DNA of 64,000 nucleotides from Phialophora verrucosa (taxonomy: Eukaryota > Ascomycota > Eurotiomycetes > Chaetothyriales > Herpotrichiellaceae), in assembly GCA_002099365.1 (NCBI GenBank), contig MSED01000001.1, forward strand, positions 744,001-808,000, given 5' to 3'. Each line of letters begins with the position of its first letter. Position 1 is the first letter of the stretch. Positions 12,301-20,000 of this stretch are shown in pieces. The notes below the pieces were generated by a model. That model was not told where the DNA came from and ran no database searches. It saw nothing but the letters and a program-made list of their open reading frames with translations. The position numbers and the translations under genes were made by a program.

Positions 12301-15300
12301 GATTTGCGGACGGTACTGAAAGCCTGCGGCACACGGGGCCAGAAGGTGTGCTTCATCATGGACGAGTCGAATGTCCTCGATTCTGGTTTCCTCGAGCGCA
12401 TGAACACGTTGCTCGCCAATGGAGAGGTCCCTGGTCTCTTCGAGGGAGATGAGTACTCGACGCTGATGACTGCTTGCAAGGAGGGAGCCCAACGACAAAA
12501 CCTCATGCTTGACTCGCAAGAAGAACTCTACAAGTGGTTCACCCAGCAGATCGTCCGCAACTTGCATGTTGTGTTTACCATGAACCCTCCACAAGAAGGT
12601 CTGTCATCCAAGGCGGCCACAAGTCCGGCCTTGTTCAACCGTTGCGTTCTCAATTGGATGGGCGATTGGTCGGATCAAGCTCTCTTCCAAGTCGGCTACG
12701 AACTCACCCAGTCCATCGATCTAGACAAGCCGAACTTCACCGCCCCTGACAGTATTCCTGTTGCTTACAGGGACCTTGCGCTTCCAGCCTCGCACCGAGA
12801 TACGATCGTCAACGCAATGGTGCATATACACTACTCTGTCCAAAAGACAAACGATCGGTTGGAGCGACAGCAAGGCATCGTCACGTACCTCACACCTCGC
12901 CACTACCTGGACTTTGTGACACAGTTTGGCAAACTCTTCCGAGAGAAGCGTGAAGACCTTGAAGAGCAACAGCGACATCTCAACGTCGGGCTTGAGAAGC
13001 TACGGGATACTGTCGACAAGGTACGCGATCTGAGGGCAAGCCTGGCGCAGAAGAAGCAGCAATTGGAACTTAAAGATGCCGAGGCGAATGAAAAGCTGCA
13101 ACGCATGGTGGCCGATCAGCGGACAGCGGAATCACAGAAGACAACCTCGCTCGAGATCCAGACCGAACTAGAGAAGCAAGAGAAGGAAGTAGCAAGCCGA
13201 AAAGAAATCGTGCTGGGCGATCTGGCTAAAGCCGAACCGGCAGTCATCGAAGCACAACGAAGTGTCAGCAACATCAAGAGACAATACCTCACCGAAGTCC
13301 GATCGATGGCTAATCCGCCGTCCGGTGTCAAGCTTGCCTTGGATTCAGTATGCACATTGCTTGGTCATAAGGTCGATAACTGGAAGGCTATTCAAGCGGT
13401 GGTACGAAAAGACGACTTCATCGCGAACATTGTCAATTATGATAACGAGAAAGATATGACACCCAGTCTCCGGCAGAAGATGCGCCACGATTACCTGTCC
13501 AATGACGATTTCACATTCGAGAAAGTCAACCGCGCCAGTAAAGCGTGCGGTCCGCTTGTCCAATGGGTCGAAGCACAAGTCAATTACTCTGAGATCCTTG
13601 ACCGAGTCGGACCTCTTCGAGCCGAAGTGGAGCAACTCGAAGACAAGGCACTGCAGACCAAAGCGGAGGCGAAAGCCATCGAGAATACAATCTCCAAGCT
13701 TGAGGAAAGCATTGCGACATACAAGACAGAATACGCGGCCCTCATCAGTGAAACACAAGCGATCAAGAGTGAAATGGCGCGGGTCCAGACCAAAGTCGAC
13801 CGCAGTCTTCGTCTCCTTGACAGTCTTTCATCCGAACGTGTCCGATGGGACGCGGCCAGCAAGTCGTTCGAGACTCAAATTCAGACGCTTGTCGGAGATG
13901 TGGTCATCGCGTCAGCATTCCTGGCATATGGGGGCTTATACGATCAACAGTTCAGAAAGTCCATGGTGGATGATTGGCTGCACCATATGTCTCAATCAGG
14001 TATCTCCTGCAAGAGTGATGGCTCCGTGCTTGGCTATCTATCGTCTGCCGATGAACGCCTGGAATGGCAGCGGCACTCACTTCCCGCGGACGACTTGTGC
14101 ATGGAGAATGCCATCATGCTCAAACGCTTCAACCGGTATCCCTTGATCATCGATCCGCCCGGCAGAGTTACAGAGTTCTTGAAACAGGAGCACCACGGCA
14201 GAAAGTTGACAGTAACAAGCTTCCTTGACGATGCTTTCACTAAGCAGCTGGAGAGTGCATTGCGTTTTGGCAACCCGATCTTGATCCAAGACGCCGAATA
14301 CTTGGATCCTATCTTGACGCACGTGCTCAACAAAGAGTACCAGAAGACTGGCGGCCGAGTCCTCATCCAGCTGGGCAAGCAAGAGATCGACTTCTCTGAG
14401 CACTTCCAATTGTACCTTTCCACCAGGAACCCCTCGGCAGCTTTTGCACCAGACGTATGCAGCAGGACTACCTTCATCAATTTCACGGTCACCCGAAGCA
14501 GTTTGCAGACGCAATCGCTCGATGATGTCCTGAAGGCAGAGCGGCCTGATGTTGATAGGAGGCGGACCAATTTGGTCAAAATGCAGGGCGAATTTGATAC
14601 CAATCTCAGACAACTAGAAAAGAGACTACTGCAGGCTCTCAACGAGTCTCGTGGTAACATCCTCGACGATGACAACGTCATCCAGACACTGGAGACTTTG
14701 AAGAAAGAAGCTGCCGTCATCACCAAGAAGGTTGCGGAAACAGAAGGCGTCATGGCTGAAGTCGAACGCATCACCCAAGGCTATAGCCGCATTGCCAATG
14801 CGTGCAGTGCCATCTTCGCTCTCCTTGAACAGCTCCATCATCTCAACCACGGATATCGATTCTCGCTGCAATACTTCATCGACATCTTCAACACTGTTCT
14901 GCATCATAACCCGCATCTGACAAATAAGACAAATCATGAGGAACGAAGCGAGATCATCTTGAAGGATATTTTCGTGGAAGCTTACCGCCGAACCTCCTTG
15001 TCTCTACTGCAGAAAGACCGAATCACGCTGGCAATGCTTCTTGTCCGAGCCACCCCCTACCATTTTGACCAGTCTGCGATGGAGCTCATCCTGGAGGATC
15101 GACCGCATTCCCGTGGCGCAGTGCCCGCAGATGGTCGTGACGAGGACATCATCCCAGCGGTGAAGCGGATCCCGATCTTCAAACAAGACAGGTTTGATGC
15201 GACAAGCAGGGAGTGGAAACAGTTCATGTTGGCTGAGCGTGCAGAGCAGTGCGTCCCGATCCTTTGGGACGAGACCGATACCGCCATCGATCAGCACCTG

Positions 15301-16419
15301 TACAAGTTGTTACTCATAAAGCTAGCTCGACCCGACAGATTCTTGCCTGCAGCTCAAGCACTCGTCGCGGGCGTGTTCGGTCCAGAGATATTCCAAAGCG
15401 ATGATGACTTAAGGACCATTGTGGCCCAAGTCACGTCTTCGATCCCGATCGCGCTTTGCTCCAACCCTGGCTTCGACGCAAGTTACAAGGTCGATGCTTT
15501 AGTTGAGAAGCAGAATACGGCCTGTGCCAATGTGGCCATGGGATCCGAAGAAAGTGTCGCCAGTGCAGACAAAGCGATCACGAGCGCTGCGGCAAGTGGC
15601 AGCTGGGTGTTGATCAAGAACGTTCACTTGGCTTCTCAATGGCTACAAAGCTTGGAGAAACGTCTCTCAGCGCTCAAACCACACCCTGATTTCAGGCTGT
15701 TCTTGTCGATGGAATCAAGCCCCAAGATCCCGGTCAACCTGCTGCAAGCATGCAGAGCGCTTGTTTACGAGCAACCTGCTGGCATGAAAGCGAACATGAA
15801 GGACACCTTGACGGTGCTGTCCGACCGAGGCACACGAACGCCGGTGGAGAAGGCTAGACTCTACCTCCTGCTTTGCTTCCTTCACGCCGTGCTGCAAGAA
15901 CGGCTCAGATATGCACCAACTCTAGGATGGAAAGGTCTTTGGGAATTCAACGACAGTGACTATGAATGTTGTGCATTCATCATAGACGTCTGGGTTGATG
16001 CGATCGCACAAGGACGCTCAAATGTCGCCCCTGTTAAGCTACCATGGAACTTGATTCGGACTCTGGTTACCGAGATGTATGGTGGCAAGATCGACGATGA
16101 GGAAGATTTCTCATTGCTCAATCAAATTGTGGGCAAAGTGTTCGACCCTGCTGCATATGAGACTGATCATGAACTGGTGTCTGATCCGGATGAGGGTCAG
16201 GCGTTGAAGGTGCCTTCAGGTACCACGATTCGCGACTTCCTGGCCTGGGTGGATACATTGCCTGAGCGAGAACCGCCTGCATACTTGGGACTCCCTGCCA
16301 ATGCAGAGAGATTGCTGTTGATGGGACAAGGCAGGGAAACAATCGGCAATTTGGCCAGGATCACGGATTTGTTGGAGGAGGGTGAACAGACCATGACGGA
16401 GGATCCAGATAAGGCGTGA
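3394..16419 (+). CDS. nudA: Cytoplasmic dynein heavy chain
   Basis: A 4341-residue motor subunit of cytoplasmic dynein 1, which moves nuclei and vesicles toward microtubule minus ends. The order is a ~1400-residue tail, a linker, six AAA modules and a C-terminal domain. P-loops are visible for AAA1 (GPAGTGKT, about 1931), AAA2 (GQSASGKS, about 2226), AAA3 (GPPGSGKT, about 2590) and AAA4 (GTSGSGKT, about 2932). Walker B motifs CFDEFNR, FCDEINLP and IMDESN belong to AAA1, AAA3 and AAA4. A coiled-coil stalk runs from about 3180 to 3290, the microtubule-binding domain from about 3290 to 3400, and the returning coil to about 3495. The length matches other filamentous-fungal dyneins (about 4340-4370). 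The whole gene reads as one 13-kb exon. The start at 3394 gives a plausible conserved N-terminus. Confidence 0.97.
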   Translation: MDVLSPRTPNGDSAAASLLEPVDPLHVLHHIAALIETTLGAARRELEAVGSLLSKASHADAVNKCARFAVDPQITLYAQKDVREELVNGHNDTPSPLTDDLLWDDSDPLAEIEHVYTLSSELSPAPTTVATIAFLKLSGPLDGRKSMASQIQVFHLPGSYNISGETATTGDAISPYEVVYSLLHNVLSPYFEAYTRQQGSTARNWYDPQAKGGVPGAKRRIAELEMSLLHLQQNTDIPMIHLPMHEVVMGAMQDAEAQGKAPSVQLIPAHVLENTTVLNSIQNHVNAWIKSIQNITKFTKDVKDAAPTQASAAQEINFWLSMEAALNKLVEEISLDHVRLTLEILKKAKRQQAVVSFETDTGWRDSLDVVRNYNTLMRDFPLEELSSATSLQKLAEALVLIFNHLNKKWRVCNYPIRRALRLVEGISEDMNTHVLRLLQGRAIMSLSWVEFTELMDTVNLVWETWDDQMKSFTTVAREITRRKNADFVPVKIVPRHAQTQERLRYVYQFRNDHEQLRRTIVNVLGPKARANDSTQLADDTGVAVIEELGDVDAVEEVAGAYEIVRHVDILDVSPKGTEIWVQAEMQYTERTSRVEDSIITRLRDRLGRAKTANEMFRVFEKFNALLVRPKVRGAIGAYQAQLLDHVKTAIAALHERFKQQYGGSEAQMMAQLRDIPPVAGAILWVRQIEVQLENYMSKVQAVLGEEWMLYTEGEKLQAESQMFRKKLTTRDIYEAWLRDIQARDISVTGRLFTISRSRASNGAMELIVNFDNHAISLFKEVRNLSWLNYQIPHRIATTAKQAQRVYPYALSLMESVAGYFAAFRAIQEIPDMAPLMAGYGKEVQSLFGTGIKLKWDSFIHSYELHIKGKATTNDSAHVQYVRDLAAAVTTLQNKTVIVRNLDQTIQQAISEMKTCPYTAKKFQAQMDVIQNAVDKMNLENYSNLSSWVSQLNMQLRQIFEHRLQAALKHWTATFTSAGEQYSAVEETVYNVQFPQTQIEIMMNNQTVFVDPPLNFVRASWIHQLEDWLDILCHLPQIRAFRYQVTADIGAAQQVPTFTDLPMLNVEALQAAYSAIDARVEDMSVYLEEWYTYQNLWDLRSDQFREVLGDDLAQWHQLLQEVRHARSTFDTSEGRKTFGSVVFDYEQVQAKITQKYDQWQYEITSKFGGILGNRMAEVYSEMKRSRSELENQSLEASSTAQAVAFITTVQQCRRNAILWEPEVEIFRQGQTTLSRQRYNFPNDWLYANQVSDEWDAFEEILNRKSKVVEDQTDALRANISAEDRVIGGRIADVVAQWTEEKPVSGTIPPAEAAELLRMYEGRMQKLLGEAETVSRAKEALALPLVRDNALTAALEEVNDFKSVWSALSTIWQSITELRDMLWTSLQPRKLRQSLEALVKMTKEMPSRMRQYAAFEHVQNVLRQLIKANPLLTDLKSDAIRERHWLKIFKALRPNKRYSEVSMTLGDVWDLQPVTSESTIRDIIVQARGELALEEFVRQVRETWQSYPLDLVNYQNKCRLIRGWDDLFSKCSENLNSLQAMRHSPYYKEFEEEASSWEDKLNRVHVLFDVWIDVQRQWVYLEGVFTGNNDIKHLLPTESSRFSNINTEFSAVMKKVYKSPFVMDVLSIPGVQKSLERLAELLSKIQKALGEYLERERVSFPRFYFVGDEDLLEIIGNSNDSTRVAKHFKKMFAGISGAEVSDDNTITAVTSKEGEVVVLKKEVSLIKLPKINDWLSALDNSVKQTLAELLTEAVAAFRPLFTADDLNVEQFQDYMRRFPAQIMILGAQVVWTDLVQEALEAEGQGLSKLHEYEIRLLNLLAESVLHNLPVLTRKKCEHLITEAVHQRDVVAKLMEAEANTPGHHLWILQMRYVYDPNAELMGRLRIQMANADLDYGYEYLGVPDRLVRTPLTDRCFLTLTQALCQRLGGSPYGPAGTGKTESVKALGLQLGRFTLVFCCDDTFDFQAMGRIFLGLCQVGAWGCFDEFNRLEERILSAVSQQIQNIQIGLKNTTNEQKAQIELVGRRFKVNPNTGLFITMNPGYAGRSNLPDNLKKLFRSVAMSKPDKELIAEVMLFSQGFKQAKHISHQVVPFFDHCARRLSKQPHYDFGLRALKSVLVSSGGLKRIRMQSSEARLSDESVLEPQIIVQSIRETVSPKLIKQDVETLVDLQARDFPGVEYVPADMGQLISAIKEVMQEHHLTESEAWMTKILQLYQIQNIHHGVMMVGQSASGKSAIWRVLLQALQKVEGIEGVHHVIDPKVMSKEALYGSLDSTTREWTDGLFTASLRKIVDNLRGEDSKRHWIVFDGDVDPEWVENLNSVLDDNKLLTLPNGERLNLPPNVRIMFEVESLKYATLATVSRCGMVWFSDDTVSPSLMIDHYLQKLADRTFEDLDDEIKAAGLGAKAEETQRHVVETLRALIERDSFLLKALSTAKNHKHIMEFTAARALDSLFSLLAKGCRTILEYNLNHPEFPLEVEQTEAFISKKLLLATVWSFVGDASLTIRKEFGDFLSTMTNIDLPGLDSTASLIDYDVTLPHAQWVPWQSQVPTIDLNTHSITQTDVIIPTMDTVRHEDVLYSWLAEHKPLMLCGPPGSGKTMTLFSALRKLPDMEVVGLNFSSATQPDLIIKTFEQYCEYKKTLNGMVLSPTQLGRWLVIFCDEINLPAPDKYGTQRAISFLRQLVEQNGFWRTSDRAWVSLERIQFVGACNPPEDAGRHPMGDRFLRHAPVVMVDYPGEVSLTQIYGTFNNAVLKVVPSLRGFADALTHAMVDFYLKSQAKFTPDIQPHYVYSPRELTRWVRGIYEAIAPLEHLSLEGLLRIWAHEALRLFQDRLVEQEERLWTSDMVRQTALEHFPTADIDQALQGPILFSNWLSKNYVSVEQENLREFVKARLKTFCEEEVDVPLVLFNDVLEHALRIDRVFRQPQGHLILIGTSGSGKTTLSRFVAWMNGLSIFQIKVHGRYSAEDFDDDLRTVLKACGTRGQKVCFIMDESNVLDSGFLERMNTLLANGEVPGLFEGDEYSTLMTACKEGAQRQNLMLDSQEELYKWFTQQIVRNLHVVFTMNPPQEGLSSKAATSPALFNRCVLNWMGDWSDQALFQVGYELTQSIDLDKPNFTAPDSIPVAYRDLALPASHRDTIVNAMVHIHYSVQKTNDRLERQQGIVTYLTPRHYLDFVTQFGKLFREKREDLEEQQRHLNVGLEKLRDTVDKVRDLRASLAQKKQQLELKDAEANEKLQRMVADQRTAESQKTTSLEIQTELEKQEKEVASRKEIVLGDLAKAEPAVIEAQRSVSNIKRQYLTEVRSMANPPSGVKLALDSVCTLLGHKVDNWKAIQAVVRKDDFIANIVNYDNEKDMTPSLRQKMRHDYLSNDDFTFEKVNRASKACGPLVQWVEAQVNYSEILDRVGPLRAEVEQLEDKALQTKAEAKAIENTISKLEESIATYKTEYAALISETQAIKSEMARVQTKVDRSLRLLDSLSSERVRWDAASKSFETQIQTLVGDVVIASAFLAYGGLYDQQFRKSMVDDWLHHMSQSGISCKSDGSVLGYLSSADERLEWQRHSLPADDLCMENAIMLKRFNRYPLIIDPPGRVTEFLKQEHHGRKLTVTSFLDDAFTKQLESALRFGNPILIQDAEYLDPILTHVLNKEYQKTGGRVLIQLGKQEIDFSEHFQLYLSTRNPSAAFAPDVCSRTTFINFTVTRSSLQTQSLDDVLKAERPDVDRRRTNLVKMQGEFDTNLRQLEKRLLQALNESRGNILDDDNVIQTLETLKKEAAVITKKVAETEGVMAEVERITQGYSRIANACSAIFALLEQLHHLNHGYRFSLQYFIDIFNTVLHHNPHLTNKTNHEERSEIILKDIFVEAYRRTSLSLLQKDRITLAMLLVRATPYHFDQSAMELILEDRPHSRGAVPADGRDEDIIPAVKRIPIFKQDRFDATSREWKQFMLAERAEQCVPILWDETDTAIDQHLYKLLLIKLARPDRFLPAAQALVAGVFGPEIFQSDDDLRTIVAQVTSSIPIALCSNPGFDASYKVDALVEKQNTACANVAMGSEESVASADKAITSAAASGSWVLIKNVHLASQWLQSLEKRLSALKPHPDFRLFLSMESSPKIPVNLLQACRALVYEQPAGMKANMKDTLTVLSDRGTRTPVEKARLYLLLCFLHAVLQERLRYAPTLGWKGLWEFNDSDYECCAFIIDVWVDAIAQGRSNVAPVKLPWNLIRTLVTEMYGGKIDDEEDFSLLNQIVGKVFDPAAYETDHELVSDPDEGQALKVPSGTTIRDFLAWVDTLPEREPPAYLGLPANAERLLLMGQGRETIGNLARITDLLEEGEQTMTEDPDKA

Positions 16420-17030
16420 GTGAGGGTTGGCATGGAGTAGGGTCTTGGACAAGGAATGGGCTCAGTTATGAAAGTTGAAGAGTGCTTCGGTTATGACCAT
16501 AAAGTGTCAGCGTCCGAATGGACGTGGTTTCTTGTGTTGGGACGGCAATTCAATGCACCCGCCTTCCGAGCGCATGGTGTACGGCGTTAGGGGAGAATCA
16601 ATTATGGGTATACCCCGTCTAGTACATTGGGCTTGCGGCCTCTGTCTTAGATAGATTTCAACGACACATCCTACAAACATGCTTCGCTGCCTCGTCTCCT
16701 CGAATCTCGCGCCCGGTGGCACAAGAAGGCTGAGAGGGCACAAGGCTGAGTGTCACGTGCAGTTTGTCCCGGCTCACCTTCCTTCCCATTGGCTACAGCC
16801 ATGTCACCTCGACTCTACGCGACCCAGGCACGCCAGGGCAGCGACGAAAGAACCAGGTGGCCACACTGGCTAATATTGTATAAACAGGTGTCATCGTCTT
16901 CTCTTCAGCATGCTTAGTATTTTCTGCATCCTTTGTTGCGTGCCGAGTCTCCAGCATAGCCAGGGATGTGAGTTGACCGGAGCACAATAGCGACCTGACT
17001 ACTCCCACACCTTGACCTCGACCTGCCACC
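16420..17030. promoter_or_regulatory. Intergenic: dynein 3' end and Arf-GEF promoter
   Basis: I see no gene. The segment carries the dynein 3' untranslated region and the upstream region of the Arf exchange factor. The latter's ATG at 17031 sits in a good CCACC-ATGG context. Confidence 0.5.
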
Positions 17031-20000
17031 ATGGGCGAGGGGCAGAGCAGCGACGTGCCGCGTCCGAACGTCACAATCCCGGCGTCAATTCTCTCACAGG
17101 CACAGATCATAACACCCTTTCCTGCGGATGTGCCCTTCGAACCCGTGCTGACCATCGCCGTCGACCCGATCGCTCTCATCACCCAAGAATGTATAACGAT
17201 CACATCCGCAATGCGGAAGCACGCCCGCTGGGCTCAGTCTTCAGTGTCGGCCATTCTAGGAGGGGGAGCATCACGAGTACAAGAGAAAGAACTGCTTCGG
17301 TCATCGTCACAGTCACGCCGCACGAGCAAAGGCCCAGTCATACTGGATCCAGGAATGACCAGACTCAATGTCCCCAACGCCGGGGACGATGACAACTCCA
17401 GCCTAGCTAGCAGATGGGGCCTTCGGGGCCGCAAAGGGAAGAGCATGCAAGATAATCCACTTCTGACAGCCTTCGCACGATTGCGTCGAGACCTAGCCGG
17501 TTGTCGGGATGTCTCTGCGGTCGACGCTCCCGAACTCCTGCACCCATTTCTGCAAGTCATACGCAGCTCGTCCACGAGCGCCGCGATTACGAGTCTAGCG
17601 GTCATATCCATCACGAAGTTCTTCGCATACAACATCATAACGATCCGCTCGCCACGGGTTTCCCAGGCCATGCATTTGCTCTCCGCGGCTATCACCCACT
17701 GCCGCTTTGAAGCTAGTGACACGGCGGCAGACGAGGTCGTTTTGCTGCGCATATTGAGGCTGATGGAGTCGATCATAGCGAGACCCGAGGGCCAGCTACT
17801 GGGCGACGAGAGCATCTGTGAGATGATGAGTACTGGGCTGAGCATGTGCTGTCAAGCCCGGCTGTCCGAAGTTCTTAGACGGAGCGCGGAGATGGCCATG
17901 GTCACTATGTGTCAGGTTGTATTTGGTCGGTTGAAAAGCCTCGGGGTGGAAGATATCCCGAAGTCACGTAGTCGGTCGAATACCAGGACAACGTTGGTCA
18001 GTCCCGCAGATGAGCTTAAGATTGAACCGCCTATGACGGGGAGTGTCATGGGGAATGGTCAGCCGGAGAGACCGAGTGTGGACGTGGATGGCCGGATAAG
18101 CACCGAGGGTGCTGCAGCCGAACCCAAGACGTCGGCTACAGAGCCGCAGAACACGAACGCGCCAGCGACCGAGGACGAGTTCGAGAATGTCGAGCCTTAC
18201 GCCTTACCGTCCATCAAAGAGCTTTTCCGGGTGCTGATCGATCTACTCGATCCGCACGACAAGACACACACAGACGCTATGCGCATCATGGCGCTAAGGA
18301 TCATCGACGTTGCACTAGAGGTTGCCGGACCTTGGATAGCGAAGCAACCCGTGCTTGCGGCCCTTGTCCAAGACGATCTCTGCCGCCATTTATTCCAGCT
18401 TGTCCGGTCGGACAACATGGTGCTGCTCAACAGCTCGTTACGAGTTGCGGGGACACTGTTGGCCACGTGCCGCAAATTACTGAAGCTTCAGCAGGAACTA
18501 TTTCTGTCCTACCTGGTTGCTTGTTTGCATCCCCGAGTGGACATTCCACAAGAGCCGGGTATTGATCCATCACTCTACGAAGGCGTGCCTCAAGCTCCAA
18601 AGTTGGTCAGGCCGGCGCCGTCACAACCGAGCAGTGGCCGATCGACTCCGGTACCCATCAGAGACCGACAGAAGTTGGGCCTCGAAGGCGGCGCTAGGAG
18701 ACCAGAGGCTCGGGAAGCCATGGTCGAGTCGATTGGCACACTCGTCCGGATGCCAAGCTTCATGGTTGAGCTCTTTGTCAACTATGATTGCGAGGTTGAC
18801 AGGCAGGACCTCTGCGAGGATATGGTTGGACTTCTATCGCGCAACGCCTTCCCAGACTCCGCGACCTGGAGCACAACGAACGTGCCTCCACTGTGTCTCG
18901 ATTCCCTGCTGAGCTTTGTGCAATTCATGGCGGAAAGGCTGGACCAGGAAGTGCCGTACTGGGCGGAAGAACGGATACAACAGATCCGGCTACAACGAGT
19001 CAGGAAGAAGATCATTAAGAGCGGCGCATCCAAATTCAACGATGACCCCAAGGCAGGCGTGGCATATTTGGTCAAGAACGGCATCATCAAGAATCCCGAC
19101 GATCCTATACAGGTGGCTCAGTTCCTGAAAGGCACTTCTCACTTATCGAAGAAAGTATTGGGAGAGTTCCTGACCAAGAGATCCAACGAAGCGCTCCTCA
19201 CGGCATTCATCGACCAGTTCGATTTTGTGGACAAACGGATCGACGAGGCGCTACGCGAAGTGCTTGGTTCATTCCGTCTTCCAGGCGAGGCGGCGCTGAT
19301 TGAACGAATTGTCAACACGTTTACCGAAAAGTACATCGAGGCCACGGCGCCGGAGGACATTGCAGACAAAGATGCGGCATTCGTGCTCGCCTATGCGATC
19401 ATCATGCTGAACACGGACTTGTACAACCCCAACGTCGCCAAGACTCAGAAGCGAATGTCTCCTGAGGACTTTGCTCGAAACCTTCGTGGCGTCAATGGGG
19501 GCAAAGACTTCCATCAGGAGTTTCTGCAGGACATCTACGAGGCCATCAAACAGAATGAAATCATCTTGCCAGACGAACATGAGAATAAACACGCTTTCGA
19601 ATATGCCTGGAAGGAGCTGTTACTGAAAACACATGATGCTGGCTCCCTGGAGTTGTGTGACACGAATGCCTTTGACGCGGAGATGTTCAAGGCCACCTGG
19701 AAGCCAATCGTTGCCACGCTCTGTTACGTCTTCATGTCAGCTTCTGATGATGCTGTGTTCTCCCGGGTCGTGGTCGGGTTCGACCAGTGCGCCCAGATTG
19801 CCGGGAGGTATGGCATTACCGAAGCCTTCGACCGCATCGTGTACAGTGTCAGTCAGATCAGCGGGCTGGCCTCTGAAATGCCACCAAGCACGTCTCTGAA
19901 CACGGAAGTGCAGGTGGGAAAGAAGAGAATCATGGTTAGTGAAATGGCCGTGAGACTGGGACGAGATTTCAAAGCCCAGCTGTCGACCGTTCTGCTGTTT

